A stretch of 64,000 nucleotides of DNA, taken from Cheiracanthium punctorium (Eukaryota; Arthropoda; Arachnida; Araneae; Cheiracanthiidae). The notes below the pieces were generated by a model that had not been told where the DNA came from, did not search any database, and saw only the letters and a list, made by a program, of their open reading frames with translations. The stretch covers positions 248,001 to 312,000 of the forward strand of contig JAWZYV010016944.1 of assembly GCA_038373885.1 (NCBI GenBank). Direction: 5' to 3'. Position 1 is the stretch's first letter; each line of letters opens with the position of its first letter. This document shows positions 11,632 through 21,479 of this stretch, piece by piece. The translations under genes were made by a program, and so were the position numbers.

Positions 11632-11860
11632 AATGATTTGTTACAATATTAAAGAGCATAAAATTCCGCGTCTAATGAGTACTTAAAAGTTAAATTCGGT
11701 TCAGCGGTTTAGCCACAATCGATTGTCAAAAATGGGCAATTTTTGCCAACTTGGAGGAAAAGCCGGTTTAACGCTTGTAATTCAAAAACGGCCAGCCCAA
11801 ATGAATAAACGCAAAAAGCTACCACATAGGTCAAGTTATTCGAACTTATATATACATATG
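11632..11860. repeat. Left arm of ~220-bp inverted repeat framing the PIN-nuclease relic
   Basis: This segment (AATGATTTGTTACAA on the outside, through 'ttcggttcagcggtttagcc', to 'gctaccacatag' inside) is repeated in inverted orientation at about 14334-14563 with few mismatches. Outer similarity stops abruptly at 11632 / 14563. The pair could be the termini of an element that carried the nuclease gene. Confidence 0.85.
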
Positions 11861-11900
11861 TTTTGCATAATATCATTATATATATATATATATATATATA

Positions 11901-12702
11901 CACAGGGTGGCCATAATTAAACTGCAAGTGTTCAAGGGGTGCTGGAGAGAAAACTACCGGGAATATTCCAGTGAAATTTGGTATCTACACGTTTCAGAAC
12001 ATGCGCAAGTCAAATATGCAAAAAAAGAAAATCGCCATTTTCACCCGATAGATGGCGCTGTACCGTATTTCAAAGCTCACCGCTGGTATATACAACTAAC
12101 AAAACCGATAGACAGAGCATAATGACATTCTAAGAGGCATATAAACAATAAAAACATCATTTACAGTTTATCAAAATTCCATACAATTCGCTTGAGTAAT
12201 TAAATTTTTACAGTAACATGTAATCAAAAATTAACATAAATTAAGATCACAAATTAAACAATTCATAGAGACGCTTTGGAAAACAATTAAACCATTATTT
12301 ATTGAATGAAATTATCAAATGATGTGCTCAATATGCGAACCACTAGATACAACCACATGCTGAAAACGCAAAACAGCATGGTCCACCGTCGCATTTAAAA
12401 TCTCTGGTGTAGCACACATTACCTGGAATTTTGATAAACTGTAAATGATGTTTTTATTGTTTATATGCCTCTTAGAATGTCACTATGCTCTGTCTATCGG
12501 TTTTGGAAGTTGTATATGCCACCGGTGAGATTTGAAATACGGTACAGCGCCATCTATCGGGTGAAAATGACGATTTTCTTTTTTTGCATATTTGACTTGC
12601 GCATGTTCTGAAACGTGTAGATACCAAATTTCATTGGAATATTCCCGGTAGTTTTCTCTCCAGCACCCCTTGAACACTTGCAGTTTAATTATGGCCACCC
12701 TG
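11901..12702. mobile_element. Palindromic mariner derivative, ~800 bp
   Basis: The left end CAGGGTGGCCATAATTAAAC is inverted at the right end (finishing CCACCCTG at 12702, then TA). The arms are ~270 bp each and very similar, meeting at a ~250-bp centre that holds the end of a transposase frame. Each arm includes a 'gatagatggcgctgtaccgt' motif. Host-side flanks 11861-11882 and 12703-12724 are also exactly inverted. The insertion splits the left flank of the PIN-nuclease segment. Confidence 0.85.
12315..12419 (-). pseudogene. Mariner-family transposase C-terminal relic
   Basis: A 35-codon minus-strand frame ending in a stop reads ...VLRFQHVVVSSGSHIEHII. The final 'GSHIEHII' resembles the C-terminus of mariner-family transposases, which commonly end in a G-x-H-(F/I)-E-H-(L/I)-(L/I) pattern. 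Only the last ~30 residues remain; the HTH and DDD catalytic core are absent, so the element is non-autonomous. It lies in the unpaired centre of the palindrome. The match is from memory of the family, not from a search. Confidence 0.7.
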
Positions 12703-12839
12703 TATATAATGATATTATGCAAAAGAAGAAGAAAAAATTAACGACATTACATTAGTCTATGTCTATACTATTTACTCCAATTTAAATCTACCATTCTATA
12801 ATATTATTATATACAATTGGTATGTTGTTATTACATTAT

Positions 12840-14293
12840 TATATGGCATTCATTCCCTGGGTCCTACCAATAGTCATCCGGCTTGCTAATTTTCCTTCGC
12901 CACTACGAGCAGTGAACTGCAAAGTGAAGATTAACGGTGGAGCGGTCCCAGTCAGCCCTGATACAATTTTCTGCAGAATCCCTGTTCGTATGAAATCACC
13001 AAAGGAGCTAGAGTCATACTTTGGATTTGAATTAGCCCCCTATCCATTATCTTTTTTCGATGACAGTGGAATGCGGAAGACTAGAAAATCCGATCTCTAT
13101 AAGCTGTTCAGTCCAATCGATGCTAATACAAGCTTCGTTGTTGATGGTGGGTTCTTGTTACATCGATTTATGTGGAATACCAATGAAAATTTTTTCCACT
13201 ATCATTGAAAAATATATCAACTATGTTAAAAAGACCCTATGGGTCCAATTGCACCTTACTGTTTGATAGACACCCTGAAGATGGAACGGAGAAAGGCATA
13301 AAATCAGCTGTACGTATCCGAAGAGCCCGTGCTATGTCATCAGCATCTGTTTTGTTTGATGAAACTATGAGTGCAAGAATGCCGAAAGAACGTTTCTTAT
13401 CAAAAGAAAGTAATCAGAAACGTCTGACATCCACAATTACGAATAAACTCACTAGTGAAGGTTTTCGGGTCAAGCAAGCCATCGAGGACGCAGATCTCTT
13501 GATTGTAACAACGGCATTAGAAACATGTACACTTGAAAAAATATGTTCATTGTCGGAAAGGACATAGATTTATTAGTCCTGCTGACAGCCTATGTAGCTC
13601 TCTCATCTGCAACGTCTCCTTTTTGCAACATCCATCTCTTAAAACCTGGTAAAGGGAATCAGGATACCGTGATTTATGATCTCAGGCAGTGTAAACTTTC
13701 AGATGGCTCAAAAAAATCATTTATTGTTCCTGCATGCCTTCAGTGGGTGCGACAGTACATCCGCTTTCTTTCGATAGGGCAAAATTAAATTTGTAAAGAA
13801 ATTACAAAATAACTTCAGCCTTCAAAATGCAATAGCCATTTTTTCAGATACCGATGCAACACCTTGACAGGTTGGTGAAGCAGTAGTTAAGTTTATTGTG
13901 TATGTATACACGGGCGGCAGCAAAACATCGCTAAATTTGCTAAGGCTACAATTATTTCAAAAATCCCTCCCAAAAAGTGCATTCAATTTAGCTTCTTTGC
14001 CTCCCACAGAAGCGGCTGCTCGGCAGCACTCCCTGAGGGTGTACTTGCAAGTGCAGGCTTGGTAGAAAATATTTCTAAATCCAGAGCAGTAGGGATAGAC
14101 GACCACCCGAAACTGTCTGATTCCGCATACATGTCGAAATTCCCTCACCGCAGAAGCGGTCATACAAGACGCGACGTACTACTGCGTTTTTCGAGAGGAA
14201 GAAGAGAAGGAGAATCCCTTCCCTGACGAAGATGATGAAGAAGAATTTAATGTTGATGGGACATTTTTGCCAAAACGACGAAAGACATCATAA
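12840..14293 (+). pseudogene. PIN-like (FEN1/XPG-fold) nuclease family protein, frameshifted relic
   Basis: Four consecutive frames together spell a protein of the arthropod multi-copy PIN-like family. Frame 1 (12840-13208) has ELAPYPLSFFDDSGMRKT and FVVDGGFLLHR. Frame 2 (to about 13540) has SVLFDETMSARMPKERFLS and QAIEDADLLIVTTALE. Frame 3 (to about 13730) has IVGKDIDLLVLLTA and LLKPGKG. Frame 4 has AFSGCDSTSAFFR, then LPPTEAAARQHSLRVY, and ends in an acidic tail before TAA at 14291. The acidic-residue motifs (VVDGG, DETM, EDAD, GKDID, GCDSTSA) fit the metal-binding layout of PIN/5'-nuclease folds. At least three frameshifts and several in-frame stops mean it is not functional. The usual Cys-rich segment near the C-terminus is eroded. 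It is framed by inverted repeats. The family assignment is from recognised motifs; the biological role of the family is unknown to me. Confidence 0.8.
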
Positions 14294-14333
14294 GTAACTT
14301 ATGCACATATATAATGATGTAAATTCAAATAAC

Positions 14334-14349
14334 TTGAATGAACATTCAA
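14334..14349. repeat. Small palindrome
   Basis: TTGAATG (14334-14340) and CATTCAA (14343-14349) flank AA. It lies at the inner edge of the right inverted arm and is absent from the left arm. Confidence 0.8.
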
Positions 14350-14563
14350 ATAACACGCAAAGAGCTATGTGGTAGCTCTTTGCGTTTATTCATTTGGGCT
14401 GGTCGTTTTTAAATTACAGGCGTAAAACCGGCTTTTCCTCCAAGTTGGCAAAAATTGCCCATTTTTGAAAATCGATTGTGGCTAAACCGCTGAACCGAAT
14501 TTAACTTTTAAGGACTCATTAGACGCAGAATTTTATGCTCTTTAATTTTGTAACAAATCATTT
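14334..14563. repeat. Right arm of the inverted repeat framing the PIN-nuclease relic
   Basis: Inverted counterpart of 11632-11860. It contains an extra perfect hairpin, ACGCAAAGAGCTA (14355-14367) / TAGCTCTTTGCGT (14373-14385), where the left arm has only one half. The pseudogene's stop codon lies ~40 bp to its left. Confidence 0.85.
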
Positions 14564-14572
14564 TGCGGTACG

Positions 14573-14979
14573 ATGCACCATTTTCAAGATATATGCGAAA
14601 CACTGAAAAAAGTGCCAAAATTTCGCGGTTTTTTGGCTCCAAAAAGTGAAGCCCACCTAAATTTACTTCGCAAAACCCACCCAGCACTTACTTGGGATAC
14701 CAACGGTGGATTAAAATCATCTCCGGCTCTACACTATTTTTCGGGCAGCACGGTTTTATTTTGGTCTTATTTGCCTGGACTAAGATGGCAGCGTTAAAAG
14801 AACACGCTTGGGAGAAGAACGCACGATCCGCCGGATCCTCGTCAAGCACGCTATGTTCTACACTGCACCCATCTTGCTACGAACGCTTATTACGAACGAA
14901 AAATCAACTGATTGCAAAAATTAGTTCTGAAATTGAAATTCTTCTGCCTTACTTTATAAATGAAGAAAAAATATCATAA
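14573..14979 (+). other. Unrecognised GC-richer ORF-bearing stretch
   Basis: Two overlapping plus-strand frames (14573-14797, 74 aa; 14692-14979, 95 aa) lie in sequence richer in CpG than the surroundings. Neither contains a motif I recognise. It could be more of the PIN-nuclease element's flanking sequence or an independent relic. No signal peptide or membrane segment is evident. Confidence 0.35.
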
Positions 14980-15986
14980 TTTAAAAAATATATAAATAAA
15001 TTTTTTTAGAAATCATTTTTTCACGTAAATCATTTTCTATGATATAGATAGTGCTTTGTTTTATTTATTCATTCATTAAAAAGGCTAATGAAAAAAATAG
15101 AAATAAGGATTATAACTAATAAAAATAGATGCAACTTTCCTTTTATTTGAGTGAATGGATATTTTTTTCGGGTAGTGGTGGTGGTGGGGGGCTGCTATGT
15201 TTTCGTAAAAGTGTTTGCACAATTAAGTAAAAATAGATACATAGATAACAGAAAATATAGAACAAACTCATAAATGGAGTTTAAAGTCTTTTCAAAAGGA
15301 AAACATATCTTATTTAAAAAAAAATTGCTTAGACTGTAACTTATTTTCACATTTTACATGGGGAGCCATGGGGAACATGGATATACAAAGGGGAATTATC
15401 TCTAAATTCGTACTTTCTCCATATCTTATTTACTCATTTCGGGGCTGGCTGAAGCCCCATCAGTCATGCTATGGCTATGTCTTTGTCAAACATAGATTGT
15501 GGTAACGACTCTCATCTTAACATTTTTCGGAACAATAACTTTTTACAAATAATATATTGCTTTGTTTAAAAGAAATAACGTATTTTTAAAGTAGATAAAT
15601 TCAGCTAAATTCTAGTATATCATAACCACCAGATTTTATTGAATTATTCGTCCTCATTTTCCGATTCACTCATTAAATTCTTTAAAATTGGAATTACAAA
15701 AGAAATGATTGCAAAAATAAGTTTGTTTTCCCATTCGGTCATTGGATGTGTAAATTCTACACACTAACGCACAGATTTTGTTTTGTTTACAGCTTCACAA
15801 AAGAATATTTGAATGTCATTGAAATTTCATAAGATGAATTTGTGAATTTTTTTTTTTCAAAATCCATATAGCTGAAAAATACTTGTAGGACACCATTTAT
15901 CTTTAAAAGATTCTTGAAAATCTTCTTTAAGGAGTTATAACAACTTTTTACTACTGAAACAGAGGTTGAGTATTAGGCTTTCATAC
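14980..15986. other. No gene recognised
   Basis: AT-rich, with a (GGT)-like run near 15175-15191 and a small hairpin GGGGCT/AGCCCC at 15441-15458. Confidence 0.6.
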
Positions 15987-16684
15987 TGTTGCAGAAAACT
16001 CTGCTACTTTTCTGGGTTCGTCGTTCTAAAGTCCAGTAGGTGTAGAAAGTTCTAGTAGAGTCCACTTGTCAGGATGGGTTACTAACTTTATTACGTCTAG
16101 AACTTCATCGAACAATCAGCTGTACAAAATTCACAAGCACAATCAGCCAGTAATGTGCTTTTAACAGTCCGCTTAGTACAGAATCGTTCACAAATGCTGT
16201 ATTTCTCACATAAAATTAAACACATGCACAGGACAAAATTCAGTGGAAATATACGAGGGATAACACTAACAGTCCCTCAAGACTCAGCAATGAAGAATTT
16301 ACACACACCACTTAAAAACAAAGTTTCATAAACAAGCGAAAACACCACTTCTATAGCGTCAATACAAAGATTTAAGATTTCACGACATCTGCTCTTGACG
16401 GAAGCAGAAGCAAGACTGAGTCTGAACTGGGCAACCAGCTGCTTTTATAGGCTACTACGAACACCGTAGAAGGATCCAGAGAGAACCATCCGTGGAATTT
16501 ACTAGAACAGACACGATTATGATTGCGTAATCGAAAAGTAATATTAGGCTATTATGCATGTTAATGCAGAAAAAAACTAACTTTACAAGCCCCATTGGGA
16601 AAAAATAATCACCAAAATGTCGCCAAATTCGGCGACTTTTCACGAAATATCACCAAATTTGGCGGCAAAAAGAAGTCCCCAACA
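15987..16684 (-). mobile_element. Probable solo LTR (Gypsy-like), ~700 bp
   Basis: Read on the minus strand, the segment starts TGTTGGGGACTTC and ends GCAACA, giving TGTTG...CAACA termini. In order it contains a TATA motif CTATAAAAGC (around 16443-16453), a GC-richer region with a plausible transcription start, and an AATAAAG polyadenylation signal (16086-16092). That order matches U3-R-U5. No second LTR or gag-pol is in the window, and 4-5-bp flanks do not match, so the exact ends (an alternative right border is near 16010) are uncertain. Confidence 0.5.
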
Positions 16685-16952
16685 GTGATGTTACCGAAGG
16701 CCTAGGACCAATCTCGAATATCCAAAATATATCTGGAGATTTCTAGAAAATAGCAAACCGATAGGAAAACCTAAAACTTCGTATCTCGCGTTCTAGTTGA
16801 CCGATTTTGATGCAGCAAAAAGCAAAATTTAACTATTTGCCGTGTAGAATATGAACTTTGAATTATTTTAAACCCCAGAACAGCGGGTTGCCCCAAAAAT
16901 TTGTAACAATACGAAAAACTGTTTTAAACAAAATTATGGGATTTATTTTTTA
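16685..16952. other. No gene recognised (spacer between LTR and Helitron)
   Basis: AT-rich, no repeat match recognised. Confidence 0.5.
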
Positions 16953-18641
16953 CTAGCTGCGTGCCCGTTCTCCGCACGATAGGGAACGAAACTTTATCTT
17001 ACATGTATAGTTCGAATTGATTCCAGTGATTTGGAATCTAAAAATAAGCAAAATGGTTTGACTCTTGGCATAAAGTTACTCATCAGTTATTTTTAAAGGT
17101 AGTATAAGTACTGAGCTGAGACCATTGTTAATATTATGAAATACCAATACAATACAATACAATAAATTACCAATACAATAAATTTTCGTCTTGCAACCGT
17201 TAATGCTTAATTTAAAGAAACGGTTTAGATATTTGCCACGAATGTCGTCTTTTACTCTATGGTGATTCTTTGCAATTTACGCATTAACATAAACGATAAT
17301 TATTTCACTTTATGGTTGCCACTCCATAAATTTTCAGGCATAATTCTTGTCAGATTGGCGTATTTAGCACCAGGGCCCTATTATCACATGGGCAAATCAG
17401 GACTTTGCCCAGGGCCCTCGGCTCAAAATGGCCCCCAATTTCAAATGTTGTTCATTTTTTTATAACAAAATTTTATGAAAAATAAAACAAATTTCATAGA
17501 TGGGGGGGGGGGAATTCATAAATGCACGGGTCCCCCTTTTGGTCATAATCAGGTCCGGTTTAACACCGCAATATATTTCCTGCGATTCGAAAACGTGTCC
17601 CGTTTAAAATCTCAATTGAAACTAACGCTGGATAATTCACTGGTGAAAAAACAGCATTCAATTCTTTTTCTGTCAACGTAAAATAAAATATAGTGTTATT
17701 TGATGCGTGGCGTATGTTTTGCTTGTGAGTCCGTTATTCTGATTGAATTCGGAAAGGGGTTTTAAACTCGTGACATCAAAATGACGCACATTTCACATGC
17801 GAAAACTCAGTAATTTTAAATTAATTTTATTTATTTTTTTCAACTGGCAATGTTAATCATTGTTACTGTCTCCAAGACAACCAAACCGCAAGATATCATA
17901 CCGAAATTTTTAAGCAGCTGCTATTGAAATGAAAATCCTTCTTTACTTAAAAATTTGTAAAAAAATCTCCCAATTTATATTTTTCTCTGGTTTCTCTTAA
18001 AAAAAGGCGAAATATATGCTCCGTCATTTTACAAAATATAAAAAAGTTATGACGGATAGAATTCAAGATGCAGCAGTTTTAAAAATATTTTACGAAAGTC
18101 AGTGTCAAATTTAATTTTATTTGAAAAATTCCCCAAAATGAAAAATGAGTCTGCAAATTATGTTGCACAGTCCGAACAAACAGTTTTTAAAAGAAAATTT
18201 TCTCCTCTAATCGATAATGTAAATATAGTTTTCTTGCGATTGTAATTACCGCCATTATTACGTATTAAGCGAGAAAAATTGCTAAAAATCAGACAAAACA
18301 TAAAAAAAAAACATTTTCTAAGTCGAATTTCGAAAAAATCACTTCGAGGCATGTTAGGATCTGTCCTAGTGAAGCCGTATGCAAAATTCGGTAGGTCTGC
18401 GACCAACCGTCTCGGCGCATGCTCACGAATGTGCTGAAATCGGACATTTGAGTAGCTTTCTACCCTGAAAATTGTTAAAAATTAGGGAACGGGTGGATTT
18501 CCAGAATTTTAAAGCAGCCTACAGCCTATTCTATGTCGTTTCACGTGTATGTGCAAAATTTCAAGCCGATCGGTCTGACCGTGTGGGAGGAGTTCCCGGA
18601 CGAACAAACAAACAGACAAACTTTCACATTTATATAATAGA
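16953..18641 (-). mobile_element. Complete-looking non-autonomous Helitron, 1.69 kb
   Basis: On the minus strand the 5' end is TCTATTATATAAATGTGAAA (from 18641), preceded by a host A. The 3' end is CTAG (16956-16953) followed by a host T, preceded by a hairpin with stem CGTGC/GCACG (16974-16978 with 16960-16964 on the plus strand). A TC start, 3' hairpin, CTAG and A|T insertion site are the defining Helitron features. No Rep/helicase ORF is seen. The interior has an 11-G run (17502-17512) and a palindromic GGGCCC-rich patch near 17370-17425. The subterminal stretch with repeated 'caaacaaacagacaaac' is common in arthropod Helitron-like repeats. Confidence 0.75.
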
Positions 18642-19501
18642 TTTGAGATGTGGGATTTATGTCGGGTGTGAAGAGGCAAAACTGGAATTCCTATTTTTGT
18701 TTACAATAATGAATAATGTCTAAATTGAAGCTACCCTTGAGAAATTTCATCGTATTAGATAAAAATATACTGTTTAAAAACCCAAAACACTATATATGAA
18801 ATCTATTGCTACAATTGAAGTCTAGTATTTTAAAACCAAACATGTGCTTCGTAGAACTAAACAAGTACTGAAAATAAATTCAGTTTCCCGTGTAGAGCTT
18901 CCATTATTTATATCTTACCCATTTTCCCCAGTTTATGAGAGTTAGAAAGAAATTGGAAGATTCTCAGCAAATAGCTTTATAGCACCATTGAAATATAGAG
19001 TTTGAGGAGAAAAGACAAACAGAAAAGTTTCTGAGAGTGTTTACACTGCGGTGTGATAAAACCCAGTTCATGCTGGAAATGAAGTTTTAAAAATATGTTG
19101 CTTCGTAGCTGTAATTGTAAAATTTACTTTAAGTAATACATATATATAGTGTTGATTTATGTTTCATACTTGGATGATTGTGCTTTTAATTAAAAATATT
19201 TTCATGAAGACTTTTTGAGGATTATAATTGCTCCGGTTTTCATAAAAAGCACTTGCAATAAGACTTCAGAACTCATATATAGCGAATTATGTGCGGTTTT
19301 ACCGAAAATTCCCTTTTACACAAAATGTTATACTCAGCATTGACCCAAATATTACCCATAATATTTCCTCCGTATTATTTTTTAACGATAGAGACAAAAA
19401 CATATTTTACCAAAATTCTTGTGTTAACAAAAAACGACTAAAGCTTGTTTAAAGGATGAATTAATTAAATCGTTGTTAAACACACATAAAAGTACTAAAC
19501 C
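18642..19501. other. No gene recognised
   Basis: AT-rich, nothing identified. Confidence 0.6.
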
Positions 19502-19716
19502 AGTCTGGATGCGCCTTTCGGTCGAAAATGTCCGTCCTTATTCAGCTGAAGTCCACCCATAGTACCCCAATTTTTAATTACTTCATATTTTGAATACCAG
19601 CTTCTTTTAAGTGTCTTCGTTTATTTTTGTTCATTTGGATTGCTAACATTCATTTTCTGTTATCTGTGTGTGGACTTCTGCGAAACTGTTTCGGCCGAAA
19701 CGCGGGTCCAGATTGA
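19502..19716. mobile_element. Foldback element, ~215 bp, possibly Penelope-like terminus
   Basis: The left arm (CAGTCTGGATGCGCC, TTTCGGTCGAAAA, CTGAAGTCCAC) and the right arm (GTGGACTTC, TTTCGGCCGAAAC, GGGTCCAGATTG) are inverted copies separated by ~110 bp of AT-rich sequence. The 'CCGAAACGCGGGTCCAG...' style resembles terminal regions of Penelope-like or related retroelements, but this class assignment is tentative. Confidence 0.55.
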
Positions 19717-20274
19717 AAAGTATTATGTGTTTTATTTCGCAAAGTTTTAACAATTTCATTTCTGTATCATATGACCATTTTAGTATTTATTAGAACCAGC
19801 CTTTGCCCTGTTAGAAGGCTTTGATTCGATGAAGCAATGAATCAGTGCACTTCATGGGAAGTTGTAGAACATTTGGATCATGGTGCAAGGCATTAGTACA
19901 TTTTTTAATGGGCTTTTGTCCTTCATTTTCGAGATTAAAAACTTTTTTAGCTTATGAAAGGGAGAAATATAGTGTGATTGTTGTCTTACTTTCAATGAGT
20001 ACACACAGAAGTTCGTACATAATATTCAATAAATTATGTTGAGAAACTGTTCTTTCCGAACGATATCTATTTTGCAAAATTTTCGAACTGAAACATTGGC
20101 AGTATCTCCATAAAAGTGTATCAACAAATCATTTTAATAATAGTACGAATTTCTGTAATGTATAAAGAATTATTGGAAACTTGACTGTTAATTATAAGTA
20201 CACAAAAATGTTACATTTACATAGATTTAGTTAAATTTCTTGCTAATTAAAAATAATTAATCAGTTCTTTTTGG

Positions 20275-20275
<1 letters not shown>
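19717..20275. other. No gene recognised
   Basis: AT-rich; the 65-codon ORF at 19845-20042 has no recognisable motif. Confidence 0.6.
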
Positions 20276-20360
<85 letters not shown>

Positions 20361-20372
20361 CGTGCGTGTGTG
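20276..20372. repeat. Compound microsatellite (TA)n(TG)n(TGCG)n
   Basis: About 20 TA units pass into about 20 TG units and end in TGCG repeats. Confidence 0.98.
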
Positions 20373-21266
20373 GGTATTATTAACTCATTGATGACTGAAT
20401 TTATTTTCCATTCTTCAAAGTCGTTGTTAATGATCTCTGAGACTTCCTAATGAATAAACAGGACAGTAAAATTGTTTTAAAAATATGATGTTTATTTAAA
20501 ATACGAAACATAAACTTTTATTAGTTAATTTTCTACCTAGGCTTCCTTAAATATATTTTTTTGTTCCATAAAAGAAAAATAAATCAGAGTTAAATCTTAC
20601 ACTTTAAAGATTTTTTTATATTGATAATTTGATATTATGTTAATCGTAAAGTCAGAATGCTAGCTCAAGTTCCAAATCATTATTCTTTGTTTACAAACAC
20701 AACGAATTTATATATATGATGATTTTCAAACATGTAGTTAATGCATTAAAAGACAATTTAATATTTTGAAACACAAAATCTTGATTAAAACGATTATTAA
20801 TTTACAGATATAATTTGAAAGTTGAATTCTTATTTTTTCAAGTTTAATTCAATTTTATGTTGGGTACACGCAACATCAGTACACAATGGATAAAGAATTT
20901 AGAAACTGTTGCCGTGGGATGCATACAAGTGTTGTACACTTTTCATAAAGCATGCATAATTTAAATCGAAGTTTAATAAAAATTAAATGCTCCTTAGCTA
21001 GGGATGGTTTGGGAATACCTTGCTCTTGGTAGAGGATTACATCAATCTTTTAAAACAATTTTAAAGCTGATAAGCAGCTACAAGTTTAATTCCCTATAAC
21101 AGAAAACACCACCTGTCATTTTACTTTTTAATAATATATTTAAAGTAAAATAAGAGAAATTTATACAGATATTGCTGTATGAAGTGAAGATGTATGGTTA
21201 TCAATTGAAAAAAATATGTTCCACACATAAATTTTAAACAGTTCCTTACTTCTTAAGTTTTAGGTA
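20373..21266. other. No gene recognised
   Basis: AT-rich, nothing identified. Confidence 0.6.
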
Positions 21267-21479
21267 CATTCTTAAAAATCTGGTGCAACATTTCATCAAA
21301 ACATGGTACTATTAAAGTTGTCTGTATAAGATGGTGAAACCTTGTTCCAAAATCTGGTGTTTCACCAAAGTATTGTTAAATCTGAGCACCCAATGTTGGA
21401 ACAAGGTTTCACCATCTTAAAGAGCTAACTTTTCTAGTACTATGTTTTGGTGAAATGTTGCACAAATTTTTAAGATTAT
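21267..21479. mobile_element. Foldback (hairpin) element, ~213 bp
   Basis: Two long inverted arms. The innermost 21 bp are perfect (21328-21348 against 21398-21418, AAGATGGTGAAACC... and its complement), and outer parts such as 'ggtgcaacatttca' pair with 'tgaaatgttgcac'. Within the loop is a further small hairpin TGGTG/CACCA. It is most likely a foldback MITE; a hairpin RNA precursor is a less likely alternative. No clear target duplication. Confidence 0.8.
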
